Below, piece by piece: positions 45,652-57,689 of a DNA stretch of 64,000 nt. The notes below the pieces were generated by a model. That model worked only from the letters and a program-made list of their open reading frames with translations, ran no database searches and had not been told where the DNA came from. Within the stretch, counting starts at the first letter, position 1, and each line of letters opens with the position of its first letter. Origin of the DNA: Rapana venosa (taxonomy: Eukaryota > Mollusca > Gastropoda > Neogastropoda > Muricidae); contig CM054145.1 in NCBI GenBank assembly GCA_028751875.1, positions 42,146,080 to 42,210,079 on the forward strand, read 5' to 3'. Both the position numbers and the translations under genes were made by a program.

Positions 45652-45753
45652 ATGGCGGATGATGAATCGGAAGACTTCAACTTCACCGACATCGCAGATG
45701 CTATTATCGTCACCAATCTCGATTTGGAGTTTTTTGATAACGAATCAAGAAAG
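45652..45753 (+). CDS. RCAN: RCAN (calcipressin), coding exon 1
   Basis: Regulator of calcineurin, a cytosolic protein that binds and modulates the calcium-activated phosphatase calcineurin. The gene is spliced from four coding exons into 189 residues; vertebrate RCAN1 is about 197. This exon encodes MADDESEDFNFTDIADAIIV and ends ESRK at donor AAG/GTATTT in phase 0. It contains the first strand of the RRM-like fold (DAIIVTNLD). I chose ATG 45652 because its context (ACAAAATGG) is strong and family members start with a short acidic leader. In-frame ATGs at 45631 and 45511 are possible alternatives. Confidence 0.9.
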
Positions 45754-46439
45754 GTATTTATCATTATTCAAATCTAAACTTTTACCTACCTCCTAATAAT
45801 CTCTCTTCCGATTGAAAGGACCTTGTACTAGAAATATTTCGCCCATTTGAAATGAAGAATGATCAAGCCTTCTCTTCCTATAGATACTACTACTACTACT
45901 ACTACTCACTACTACTAGTGATCAATTATTAGGAACAGACTTTCAGAGCCATCGATTGACTTGTCAATCTATTCTAAGACAGTAATCCCAATCCCAATCT
46001 CCGAATCATTAAGTCAGTTTTATGTTTTTAAGATGAATGCTGACTAAGTAGCTAAAGGAAAAGTTCTCCATTCAGTACACACTAGAGTGATTTTTAATAT
46101 TTAATAATAGCTTTCTCTTTTTTCTTCATTGTGATATAGAATATAAGAGTTATGTCTTTTGACATGGTGTTTTTCTTTGGGGGAAAAACCTTCTTGTACA
46201 ATATTTCATGTTATGTTAATATGTAGAAATTGATAAGATGCCTTTAGATGGGCAACAACAACAAACAAACAAGGGGGAGGGGGTCTGTTGTGGGGTTTTT
46301 TCCTTCAGTAGAACTGTAGCCAGTATCTAGACAGTAGTTATAGAATACTCTGCTTACAGTAGTTATACTCTGCTTACAGTAGTTATAGAATACTCTGCTT
46401 GTTCTTTCCAGGGCAAATTATACTGCCCTAGTGTTGGTT

Positions 46440-46780
46440 TTCTTTTATGTGGCAAGCAGAGCTGCATGGTAGAATACCTTGGTGGTTAGACTTAGACCTC
46501 AACCTCATGATTCGACTGTAGACATGTAGTGCAGAAGATGTGGGTTTGAGACATCACTGAGGTGCCCATTTGAGAGCTTTTTTTTTCACCAACTCTGGGT
46601 CTAAGTCTAACTTCATTTCCTTAAGTAATCATGCAGATGAAACTGAGCAGACTGAGATCCCATGCACACACATGCTTATAAAATGAATTAATATTTTGCC
46701 CAGACATTAAAAATCAATCAACCTTTTAAAGAAGAGTAGGCCAGCGATGTCCAATTGTATGGAAGACATCAGGCATGAAG
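46440..46780 (+). mobile_element. Diverged SINE, family A-like, in RCAN intron 1
   Basis: Head-like TGGTGGTTAGACTTAGACCT and GGGTTTGAGACATC are followed by TGAGATCCCATGCACACACA and TTAAAGAAGAGTAGGCCAGC, in the order of family A but strongly diverged. Confidence 0.5.
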
Positions 46781-46854
46781 TGAACAATGTTGAACATACT
46801 AGTTACTATTACATTTACAGTATTAGTATTACTAGTCGTACACTACCAGTCTGG

Positions 46855-46945
46855 AGAGGGATGGGCTGCACTGTGCATTAAGGCAGTTTTATAGTGCCTG
46901 AAAATTTCAAGGTTGTTCTACACAACAGTGACTCCTTGAATTAAA
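46855..46945 (+). repeat. Dispersed repeat family H, copy 5
   Basis: TCTGGAGAGGGATGGGCTGC, TAGTGCCTGAAAATTTCAAG and AACAGTGACTCCTTGAATTA. Confidence 0.55.
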
Positions 46946-47447
46946 AGAGAAGTCAAGCCATGACTTCTTCTGACTGGTTGATGTATTCAAACACTCATCA
47001 GACTTTTTGTGTACACAATGACCAGAATTGCATGGTCACCATTGGCAGCCTATTTGTATGAGCATACTGCCTGTGGAAACAGAACAGAATTCAGGAACAG
47101 ACATTTAATGATTAATTGCATTTTTTCCCCGATAAATTTTGTATTGAATTTTTGGGGGGTTAAAATTACATGTTGCACATACTGACACAGTCACATTGAA
47201 CTCTACAGACCAGGTACTAAACTCGGGCTACTCTCCCTCAGGAGAGCATGTCACCCACAAATGCAGCACAACCAGTGCTTTTATATTTTCTGTCAGTGGA
47301 TATTTGATCTGACTTCCTAAGGACTAAAGGAGAGTGGCTCTTCTCTTGTAAACATTATTGCCAGTGACAACTTGTTGCATTAGTGTGGTGGTTTTTATGT
47401 GCCAAGTGCATGTTGCATACAGGACCTTGTTTTCTACTTTTCTTTTA

Positions 47448-47615
47448 ATTTGTTGTTTCTCAGGCAGTGCTCAGAGGTTCACCAATGGTGAGATTTTGCA
47501 TACCGTTTTTAGCCACCATTGCATTAAACTTTAAAGTAACCACATTCCGACTTCGGGGATGGTGTCTCAACTGTAAACATAACACCTATGTGCATGTCTT
47601 TTAAAAAAATGTTGT
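47448..47615 (-). mobile_element. SINE family D fragment in RCAN intron 1
   Basis: GAGGTTCACCAATGGTGAGA, TTTTGCATACCGTTTTTAGC and ACATTCCGACTTCGGGGATG. Confidence 0.6.
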
Positions 47616-48069
47616 CATCTGTTCAAACTGTATGTAAATTTGTGTGCCTTGTTGGAAAATATTGTCTTGTTAATGTTGTGAGGGAAGACCTGTGAAAAAA
47701 CCCAGCTCTTATTCATGGATCTTTTTCTTTTTGTAGTCTTTACTTGCTGACTAAGTTAGTGATGTTTTATGATTAATATTCATACATGTATATTTCTAGT
47801 TTAGTTCTTGGTATGCTGAAACTGTCTACAATTTTTTTTTTTACAAGAAACTTTATAAAGATTACTTTATCTACCGTATGATATTTAGTCCCTGCATTTG
47901 TTGCTTTGTAAAGTTTCCTCTTTATTTTCATCAGTACCATGATTAAGTTTTCCTCAATTTAAATGGCAATAGAATTCATTCAGTCTTTTGTTTTTTTTCA
48001 AAGAGCATATTGACATTGTTGAAAATGTTGTCATGATTATTCATCCCAGGTTTTCTTCTCTGTTTTCAG

Positions 48070-48243
48070 CAAGAATTTGAGGCAATCTTCAGAAGTTACG
48101 ACGCAGATGCAACATTCAACTACCTAAAGAGTTTCCGCAGAGCCAGAGTCAATTTCTCTTCCCCTGAAGCCACGATGGCAGCTTGTTTGGAACGGCACAA
48201 CACGGAGCTTTGTGGACAGTGTGTCAAGTGCTACTTTGCCCGG
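48070..48243 (+). CDS. RCAN: RCAN (calcipressin), coding exon 2
   Basis: Residues 35-92, phase 0 on both sides, between acceptor TGTTTTCAG and donor CGG/GTCAGT. The peptide QEFEAIFRSYDADATFNYLK, then SFRRARVNFSSPEATMAACL aligns with vertebrate RCAN1 around FESLFRTYDKDITFQYFKSF and its KRVRINFSNP segment. It supplies most of the RRM-like domain. It ends CVKCYFAR, matching the family's LYFAQ strand. Two extra cysteines (GQCVKC) are unlike the vertebrate protein. Confidence 0.95.
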
Positions 48244-49159
48244 GTCAGTCTTTTGGATTTGGAAAACTTTGTTCTAACTGTAGAAGATTTGGAACTGAAT
48301 TGAGATAGTTCAAGAACAATGTAGGCGATATTTGTAACTTTTTCGGTTTAGAGGGTGTATTAATATAAGTTAAGTAAGCAAGATGATCATGAAAGAGAAT
48401 GCACTTCATGTAATATATGTGATCAGAAGCACAAATTGTGCTTTGATTTTTTGGGGTCTGGATACATATTGACTTTGAGACAAGACACTTGTCATAATGC
48501 TCATTTAAGAAAATAGAAATATGTGTTTCTGACTATAATTCAGTAATGCACTGAAGATATTACTCTTTTTTGTGAATTCTTGCATCTGCTGTATGCATCT
48601 TCAGTTTAGCAAAATAAAACCTTGGCAAATCTTTGTCTTCATTGTTTATGCACGGAATATAATATTAGAAACATAATTTAAAAGAAACAATTAATGAAGT
48701 AAAATTCAGTCTTTTTAAGCTCTCATTTCAACAGTTTACAAAACCTAAGCTGTTTCTGGTGAAAAATTGCATGCTATTCTTGGTGAATTAACAGTTTGGC
48801 TAATACCCAAAATGTAACAGATAACAAAAATATAACATTGCGAAAACAGTAGCAGAATCTTAAAGGAATGCAAAAACCTGGCTTTGTACAATTAGAGATT
48901 ATATCAAAAAGAATACTTTCATCTAACAGAATTGTGTCTAAATTTTCCTCAGAACCACTTTTGTTTAAAAGTTTTTGATACAAATTTTTTTTTTTAAATA
49001 TGGGGCTTCTGACAAAACTATAAGCAGTGGTGCAGAGAGAATTGTCCACCACAAATGCATTTGACATTTTTGCAAAATTTTGTTTTTTGAGCATTTATTT
49101 TTATTTTGCAGGAAACGGTGGCAATTGGTCTCGCATGCAACATTGATTGTTGTTGTTGT

Positions 49160-49475
49160 GCGTTCCCCAGCTTTACACCCTGGGGGTCATCCAGAACATG
49201 CACTCTGACTCACTCATCCCACCTGGGAATCACTGTGAGATAGGAAGTACAACGGGTGAGAAGTTTGCGTGTATGACTATTTTCAAGTACCTCGCCACAT
49301 AGGCAGCCATACTCCGACTTCAGAGGATTTTTTCTCCTATAAAGGAGAGTGCAGGTTGTTATGTTAAGAGCTTGTCATGGCTGAAGGCAATCTCAACACA
49401 ACATTTTAAACATAACAACATTTTAGCTGACATCAATAACCTGACACAGCTTTTGGCCTGGGCCAAACAACATTG
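49160..49475 (-). mobile_element. SINE family C in RCAN intron 2
   Basis: CTGACTCACTCATCCCACCT, CCGACTTCAGAGGATTTTTT, CTTGTCATGGCTGAAGGCAA and TTGGCCTGGGCC match the other family C copies. Confidence 0.75.
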
Positions 49476-49857
49476 ATGAATACGATGTTCTTTATAATGT
49501 GATCTAAAGAAGCTATACTTTTCTGTGGTACTGTTTTCACGTTTTTACTATCTTCATGTCACTTTGAAGAAGTTTTCCCTAATCTAAGGAAGAATTCCTC
49601 GACTGAAGGATGTACAGAAACTTCAGGAGACTGTTCTGAATTTCAAGTGCTTTTTTCTTCTTCAGCTTTATCAACTATTTCATTGCCACAATTTATGAAA
49701 AAGAGAGAGAGAGAGTGTGTGTGTGTGTGAGTGTGTGTGTTTGAACATTTTCAGTGATCTATTACTTTTTTAAGTGCCACTTTTAGACCCTGACCTTTCA
49801 TCATTTCCAGTTTTTTAAAAGTTTGACCTGAGTGTGTGACTGACTGTTTAATGGCAG

Positions 49858-50020
49858 ATACCCAAAACATTATCAGAGGGTGGCTTACTTCCTCCAAAGC
49901 CAGAGAAGATGTTTTTGATATCACCCCCCTGCTCTCCCCCCGTGGGCTGGGAACAGCACCCCGAGTCGGAACCTGTCATCAACTATGAGCTGCTGGAAGC
50001 TCTGTCCAGGCTCAGCCCGG
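49858..50020 (+). CDS. RCAN: RCAN (calcipressin), coding exon 3
   Basis: Residues 93-146 plus one base (phase 1), between acceptor AATGGCAG and donor CCGG/GTAGGT. It encodes the family signature [13 protein letters not shown], the serine-proline motif that is phosphorylated in vertebrate RCANs (FLISPPASPPVGW). [18 protein letters not shown] follows, close to the vertebrate TPVINYDLLYAISKLGPG. The signature makes the family call certain. The exon matches the vertebrate exon in both content and 3' boundary. Confidence 0.97.
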
Positions 50021-51011
50021 GTAGGTCACACTCACACAGCTGCCTGTCTCTTGTCTCCACTACTCCCACTAGAGCCTTTTGGCTGCTCTGAGGCTTGAAA
50101 TAACAAGCCCTTTGTCTTCAGAAGTAACCTTGTAGTGTTGACTTTGAATGTGAAGAAATATAGATCTATATAGTCTGTGACATTGTAAGTAACCACTTGT
50201 TTGAGGAATGAGATACTGAGGTAAATTTTTATTACTTTTGAGTTATGATTTATAACTTTGGAACTTTGCCTCATCTTTTTCACTCTTTGCTGTGTATTTG
50301 AGCTTTGTTTTGTTCTCTTTATTATCAGATCTAGCTTTCTTTTTTGGTTTTTATCTTTCACCTTTTTCTTAAAATCCAAGACTTAAACTGGCATTAACAG
50401 TGATAACCACATATTTACATAACAGAGAAAATGGCTGGCCCATTAGTTTACATTATTTTTAAAGTTGGGTTTTTTTCCCTAATAGGTTTGATGTTAATAC
50501 TCAGCTTTGAGAACTTATGGCCCCTTATCCTTTGTCATGGGTTTTTGTATGTTGACACTTTGAGAGTGAGCTTGGACTGATAATTCTAATGTATGTTTTT
50601 GTTGGAGGAAAACCTCTGCTTGCATACCGTACCATAATTCAGACAAATGCTATGTACAGTAAAACTGATTACAAATGAATTGAAAATTGTACCATGTTTG
50701 CACTTGCTTACAGTAGTTCAGAGTACATTTGTACCATGCGGAATCATTGAATGAACGATTTTCAGATTCATCTGATGGGGCAGGACCCACTGGCGCAGGT
50801 TGTGTTTATGGCTTGGCTTTTTGTGTTCTGTAATTCTGGGATGATTTTATAGTGATGTATGTATCGTCTTGTACAGTGTACTCACATAGAGCACACTAAA
50901 CATGACTGTTGAGAAACTGCTTGTGAATGAGGACTGAAGTGAGGACTTCAAATTCAAACAGTCAGAAATGAATAGGAACCTCATATAGAGTCCTGATTGA
51001 TTTTAGAGGCC

Positions 51012-51184
51012 TCAGGGGGTGTGGCAAGGGACATCACCACAGAAGGCTGTCAAGTTAGGGTTAGCTGAAGGCTAGGGTAAGGGTTGACAAACTCTAACAC
51101 TGTCAGCTAATTCTGATCCCAGCCTTAACCTGTGAAGCTTTTTGTGGTAGTGTCACATAGGACATTGTCTAGAGCCTCTAAGAT
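51012..51184. mobile_element. Imperfect long inverted repeat (MITE-like) in RCAN intron 3
   Basis: The left arm begins TTAGAGGCCTCAGGGGGTGT and runs through ACATCACCACAGAAGGCTGT and AGTTAGGGTTAGCTGA. The right arm read in reverse begins TTAGAGGCTCTAGACAATGT and runs through ACTACCACAAAAAGCTTCAC and AGGTTAAGGCTGGGA. The arms pair imperfectly over about 60-70 bases. No clear target-site duplication was found. Confidence 0.4.
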
Positions 51185-51427
51185 ACAAGTGAATGTTTGT
51201 AGTTTTTATCTCCATGATGCAAGACACACAGCACAAAGCCAGTGAAACTTACTCTAACTACCCATTTAATTTAACTAGCACACAGATAAAACATAACAGT
51301 GCACAAATGGGAAACATCCTCCAAAGGCTTCATTGCATTTATAAACTCTTCATGAGGCATGTATACATAGCAACAAAAGCAGAAAAAATATTAAAGCATT
51401 TGTTTCCAGTTGCAGGTTAACCTTTTG

Positions 51428-51660
51428 ATTTTTTTTATTTATCTATTTATTCTGTTATATCAAGGATAATGAAATAAGCACTCATGTGCTTTTTTTACAT
51501 CCAGTGCCCATGTGTATGCGGTTTTGTAAATTTTGTCATCTGTTTCCACCGGCACACAATGGCCTACTCTTCTGAAAAGCAGAACAGGATTTAACGTGTT
51601 CGCAAGATGTTCTACATGCGTTCGAACACGGGGCCTCGGTTTATAGTCTCATCTTGAATG
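51428..51660 (-). mobile_element. SINE family A fragment in RCAN intron 3
   Basis: From TTTATTTATCTATTTATTC and ATATCAAGGATAATGAAATA to CGGGGCCTCGGTTTATAGTC; the head is missing. Confidence 0.85.
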
Positions 51661-53449
51661 AAGCATATAATAGAACAAGCACAGGATGTCAAAGTCTTTT
51701 ATATAAGCTCTGTACTATTCTGGTTACACGTTGATCCAAAGATTTTGTACATGCAAAGATGTGGAGTGTTGCATGATAAATAACAACAGGAATGTTTATG
51801 CTGAAAGAGCTGAATCACACACCTTTAAGCCAGTAAATTGCTGTAGAGACTACTCATTCAGCTAGCAGATACTGAAGTATCAGAACAACACTCTCAAAAA
51901 TAGAAGTTCAAGTTCACAAAGAATATAATTATGATATTTATTATTCATTTGATATAAATGCAATAACAAAGAGAAGAAATGCATGACATTTCCCTCGTCT
52001 CTGTATGAATATCAGTTGTTTGTATATCAGTTGTTTATTATTCAGTATCTTTATTAGTTTATAGGAACATCAGTTGTAATATTGTCCAGTATCTTAGTCA
52101 AATGTCCTTGCCTCATTCTTGATTCCTGTTGAGACCAAATACTATTGAGCTTGTAAACATAGCTGTGAAGTATTCTGTGCCTGGCCTGAGTGTTTTCTTC
52201 AAGATAGAAAGCTGCATCTGAAGTAGATATATATATATATATTATATGGATTTATGTTCTAGGATAGAAAGTTATTTTGTCAAGTGAATATGGAGTTCAT
52301 TTCAAAATTAAGTGTGAATTTGTATTTTAAGATTGAACATTAGATGTGGAATAAAATTGAAATCACACTAAGTAAGAATAAATGTGGATTTTTTTGTTGT
52401 TGAGATGTTAAGTCGCACCTAGAGTAGATCAATGAGAATTTATTTGGCCTAAATTTGTGGCTGTGTGTATACTAAGAGAGGTATGTATTAATAAACAAAA
52501 AGTGGGGGGTGGGGGGAAGGATTGTTTTTGCTTGTTAAGGGAGTTCCCATATGTTTATGTGTGTGTTTAATCCGTCAGTTTGTTCACAGAACGAGTGGTG
52601 TAAGAATCACTGATTTAATGTTATGTGACCTTGTCTGTGTGGAAATGAAGCTGTTGTTCATCTATAGATCATAGCGCTTGGTTAGAAGCAATGCACTTGA
52701 ATCTTGCATTTGTGTAAATGTTTTGGTTGTTTGGTTTTAGATACATATATGCAGCCACTACAGCGGATAGGTGTCATTATTGCTATGTGTGAGATAATTA
52801 TTAGCAGCAGATATAACTGACCTCACATATTAAAATTATCTGACCAACTTTTGGGTGATTAATCAGTACAAGCTGGAAGCTTGCATGCTGTGTCTGAATC
52901 ACATTTGATTAATTCTGAGTTTCAATTTTAATTGATGAGAAGAGGAACGAGTTGTTTTGTTTTCTTAAGTTGTGCATGTCTGAATCTTAAAATAGTCAGT
53001 TTTCTTGTTTTCGGTTCATTTTTTGTTTGTTGCATCAGAATTTTTACTTTGTTTTCAGATGTAAATTCTGTAACTTTGATCCTTTTGGACTGATTATATT
53101 TTTAACATCTTTTTAAAAATTGCATATTGATAAGGTTATATGTTGTTTTAATAGCCTGTGTCAGATATTATACCTTTAGGAAAGGACTAAACATTGAGAC
53201 AATAGCCGCTTTTTGTGATCGTCATATTTGTCTTGATGCCTGCATTGCTCATTGCTTGTGTTAGTAATGAATTATTAATTTGTATATCAAACAATACATT
53301 ATACAATTGTACGCTGAAGCTATGCTGTTTAAAGCACACATAAATCTATCCCGTGTAGACATACACATTTTGACATGGGAAATAGCCAATTACGTATGAA
53401 AAGGTTCAAGGTATGTGACTAAAAAAAACAACAACCACCCCAAGATATA
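51661..53449. other. RCAN intron 3, no feature recognised
   Basis: A/T-rich sequence with only a short AT array (52227-52246). No exon-like GC-rich island is seen. Confidence 0.55.
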
Positions 53450-53565
53450 AAGTCAACCTCCTCAAAGTCAGAATAAAGCTACCCTCATGGTGTGCAAAAA
53501 CGGTCACGCACTTATTTTTACCATTGGTGAACCTCAGAAGTCTAGCTGAGGAATTAAAAAAATAA
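53450..53565 (+). mobile_element. SINE family D tail in RCAN intron 3
   Basis: CCTCAAAGTCAGAATAAAGC, AACGGTCACGCACTTATTTT, TTGGTGAACCTCAGAAGTCT and AGCTGAGGAATTAAA. Confidence 0.6.
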
Positions 53566-54337
53566 TAAAATAAGGTCCACCATGTATATGTGATATCCCT
53601 TTGGCCTTGTGAAAGATGGTTGACACAAAATTGGCAAAGTTACCAGAGCAAACAAATTAAGCAACTCTGTTTTATCTGTCTTTTAAGTAGATGGTTAATA
53701 TCTGTCTTTTAAGTAGATGGTCGATATAGAAGAAAGTAAAGGTGGTTGAGTGCATATTATTATTAAGTACAAAGAAGGACAGTTTAAAGTAATTCATTGA
53801 AAGGGGGAAAATGTGGGCTTTCCAGTGATTTAGTTTCTGAATATGTACATAAGAACTGTGACGTACTTGGAGAGAGAAGAAAAATAGTAGCTGTACTGCT
53901 TTTAGGCCTTCGGAAGACCAGCTCATGCTGACCAGTTGTGTTCATGAACACACTGGAGCCAACTACTATAGACTGAAAACAATGACCACAGACAATAATA
54001 AAAAGTGGTAAAGATACATTCACAATAAACATGGACAATTACTGTGAAATGATGCCAGTGTGAATGGTAAAAAGATATGATGATGCTCATGCTTCGCTTT
54101 TGTTCTCTGATTTAGATGGCAGTAGGTATTTTTTACTAGACATAGTATTGCAATACATCATGAATGTAATGTCTTGCTGTGGATGTGCAAGTTGCATTCC
54201 GCTCAGCAAAAACATATCATGCACAGATATTTCTGTACATAGTTGCCTGCTCAGATCCAGTATGAATGTCGGTTAAGCTTAATTTCAGTAGAATTGGAGA
54301 TTTGGAGCTGTTAAAATGGATGAGTAGAAGAACATAT

Positions 54338-54690
54338 TAATTTATTTATTTATTTTTTTATATCAAGGATTATGGAATAAGCACTCATGTGCTTTTTTAC
54401 ATCCAGTCCCCGTGTGTATGCGGTTTTGTAAATTTTGTCATGTTTCCACCGGCACACAATGGCCTACTCTTCCGAAAAGCGGAACAGGATTTAACGTGTG
54501 CGCAAGATGTTCTGCGTGCGTTCGAACACGGGGCCTCGGTTTATAATATCATCCGAAGGACTTTGACATTCATTTTGATTTTTTTGTCAAACTGGGAAGA
54601 AAAGGCGAGGCTGGGAATCGAACCCAGAACCTCACGGTTAACCTGTTGGCAGGCGAACGTCTTAACCATCCTGCCACCTTCCTTCCATAG
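54338..54690 (-). mobile_element. SINE family A, full length, second head subfamily
   Basis: Starts TTTATTTATTTTTTTATATC and ends with the tRNA head GGGAATCGAACCCAGAACCT, CTTAACCATCCTGCCACC. The B box in reverse complement, GGTTCGATTCC, is an exact consensus match, the best in the window. It is little diverged from the copy at 38588. Confidence 0.9.
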
Positions 54691-55028
54691 GCCATACATG
54701 CAACTGCTAGAGCTGCCTTGGGCATTTTTAATTAACATAGCACAGCTGGGCTGCAAGGGACCAGTCTGTCATGCTTTGATCTTGTAGAAATTGGTAGAAT
54801 TGTCCCATTCATGATTTAATGAAAATGTACAGCATTCTTGAATTTTCTGTCAGACAAGCATTTCTCCTTTAACAGTTTTCATTCAAGAAATTGGTATAAC
54901 TGGGCATATTCCAATTGTGCCAGTAATATAAATTTACCTCTTCATAGAGAGGGAGAGATACGTTAGGGATGGATGGTTGCAGCTTATGGAAACTATGTAT
55001 TCACTTTATTTGCTTATTTTTGGTACAG

Positions 55029-55159
55029 GGGGAATCCATGAAGTTCAGCCTGCCTCAGATTCCATTCCAGGCATTGTGGTGCATGTGTGTGAGGATCCTG
55101 AAGGGTTTGCCGACAGACCCACCATCCTGCAGACCCGCCGTCCTGAACAACTCAACTAG
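55029..55159 (+). CDS. RCAN: RCAN (calcipressin), last coding exon
   Basis: Acceptor TTGGTACAG joins the split glycine codon from exon 3. It encodes GGIHEVQPASDSIPGIVVHV, CEDPEGFADRPT and ILQTRRPEQLN, then TAG 55157-55159. PGIVVHVCED corresponds to the vertebrate PSVVVHVCESD segment, which is the calcineurin-docking PxIxIT-like site. ILQTRRPE is the conserved C-terminal IIQTRRPE motif. The acidic Glu/Met-rich linker found between them in vertebrates is shortened here to about 8 residues. Confidence 0.95.
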
Positions 55160-56660
55160 ACCAGTGCAGGCAGTGTGCCGCCTACACTCTCTTCCCCTTC
55201 ATGTTGTGATAATATATAATTATTATTTGGACACTGGAGGCCTGTCAACTGTTGTATGGACTCCTTCATCTCCTGTACTTCACTCTTTCTTTCCCTTCCT
55301 TGTTTCTTTCCCTGTGTTTCAGAGCTGATGATGCTGATGTTACGTCACTGTATATAGTAACCACCAACTGTTGTTCATTCTGTGACATCGCACAAGCAGC
55401 TCTCTGCCTTCATTCCATTTGTGATATTTTTTCTTCATAGACTATTTGTTTTCAGCTGTTATTTTGTTGTTTTTTGTTTTGATTTGTTATTTCTTATCTA
55501 CGGCTTTGAATCTCTTGAAGTTGTCATCAAAGAAAGAAGTTTGCCTTTTTTGTGTGGAATGGTTTGGATCTCCAGGAGTTGTGGAGAGAACAAGGGTACA
55601 TTATTTACTGATCATCAAAATCAGTATGTATGTTGTCATATCGTTGAAGTCTTGCCCAAAGAAGTCTACAGTTATTGATTGAGCTGGCCTGCTTTGAGCA
55701 ACCTGCCTCTGTTGATAGAAATATATGTTTTTAATTTATTTGTTTAGGACATATTCGGTTGCTGTTGTTGCCATAATTCTTGTAACAGTAATTTGGATAT
55801 ATGTATGTAGCCTTGAACAGGTGCCGTTCTCAGTCCCAAAACCTGAGTTCCTTTATGGCTTTATACAGAAACACGTACATGTCAAGGAGTCAAAATCGGG
55901 GACCTTTTTGTTTCGGATGATTGCATCATACAAGCAATTTAGAGTTGGACATTCCTGATCTGTTCAGTCAGCGTTTTGTCAGGTTTCTACTTGAGTGGCT
56001 TGAGAAAAGTTTATGGGGTCAGGGTTGATGTATTGTTATTGAGGAAATCAAAGAAAATTAGTATCATCCTGCTGCTTCCAGTACCCGTGTTGCAAAAGCA
56101 GTTGAAAAAGGTTTATCTTCTATGTCTGTCCTTTGCTAATGTATTTATGCATTTACATGTACATTTATTTATTTTTCATCAGTACAGCATTAAAATGACT
56201 ATACCCTGTCCATAGGAAGAGAAGTTTGCTTTTTGTACAGTTTGTGTATATCAAAGAAAGAAAAGATAGAAAAATCAGCTTTTTATGTTTGTTGCAGAAA
56301 TATCAGTGTCTTTGTAAAAAGTTATTGTGGAAACATTTTTTTCAGCATTTTTAATACCTGTATCAAAAGAAAGAAATATATCATTGTCATGACAGACTCT
56401 GTGCTTTTCATTGATTTGTTTAGTATTGGAGATAATGTCCACATTTTAGATGCCATTTGAAAAGTTCCATTTATTTTTTGAAACTTAGTATGGCTGGAAT
56501 TACATAGAAAATATTATTGAAACATTTTTACAGGAAGAAAAAAAAAAGAAATTTAGATGAGCAGTTTGATGTTATCAACACAAAATTTTTTCTGCCAGTT
56601 GAATACGATTTTCATATTTCTATTGCTTTGGAATAAAGTAAGTATGCTGCATGAAGTAGT
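55160..56660 (+). other. RCAN 3' untranslated region
   Basis: Sequence after the stop is A/T-rich with no further exon signals. A consensus Pumilio-type TGTATATA occurs at 55349-55356. Short open frames here do not resemble known proteins. Confidence 0.6.
56632..56637 (+). terminator. Poly(A) signal, RCAN
   Basis: AATAAA about 1.47 kb after the RCAN stop, the first clear canonical signal in a suitable position. Cleavage would fall about 15-30 bases on. Confidence 0.5.
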
Positions 56661-57689
56661 GTTTACATGTTATTGATGTGGTACCTGAAAGTGGGGGACA
56701 ACAGCAAAAAATCCCTCATCCCAATGGCATTCATTTTTCATGGGGTTGGTTAATATTTATGAATGAAAGCAGCTTTCCCTCCCCCACCCCTTTTTTGGGG
56801 TGGGGTTGTTCTTTGATACAGAGTACTGAGGTCTAAAGAATCCCAGAAAAAAAATCAGACCTGGAAAAATCAAGTTTTGAACTGCAAGATCTGGAAAACT
56901 GGATTTTTTAAAATATTCGTCAACTTCAGGAGGAAGTAACCATAATAACATAAAACCATAATAACAACAACAAAAATTGTAGGGGAAATAAAATATCTAA
57001 GTGAAAATGTAATAATTGTCTCAAATATGTAAAGTTAACAAAAACAGTTACCTGTTTTCTCCGCCATTAGTATACTGGGAAATGTTTACTTCCCTTTGAA
57101 AGTGACAGTGACTGTCGGATTAATTTTTTTTTAAAGTTTAAAATGAATTTAGCTTTTATTCATCAAGTTGGATGATAATGGACAGAACCAGTTCCTAATG
57201 GGTTTGAATTTGGAGCACAATGCTTAACAAACCACCATGAACTTGGTCACAGGTTATACTCCTCTGTCCCTTGAGTGGTATTATTTGAATGGCATTTTCT
57301 GCTCATTGTCATATTTGTTTATTCTTTTCCCAAGTCTGGTTGCTATGCAACAGCACTACATTGGTGAATGCTGTGTATTACCCAATAATGTCAAAATTTA
57401 GAGTGGATGTTTTCCACAATCAATCCTGAAATAATTAAAAAACACACCAAAAGATCTGTAATGTATGCACATTGGATATGTGGTTCTTGTTGTAATGTTA
57501 TTTGAAGAATCATCCGGCATATGCTGGATAAAACATCAGATCTGTTCTGTGTGGTGGCGTTAGATGTGGAATGAAATTAACAAATTAATTCCAGATATTT
57601 GAAATATGCATGCTTGGGGGAAATTCTCCAAAAATGAAATAATTATGGACAGAATTGGGTTCTGGTGTTGTCTATGCCTTCACACGATA
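56661..57689. other. Intergenic region between convergent genes
   Basis: No feature is recognised. T/G/C-rich patch at 56780-56810. Confidence 0.5.

Noticed and set aside
54389..54787. 132-codon plus frame
   Set aside because: It lies across a full-length reverse SINE A; similar peptides arise from each copy (35391, 44265).
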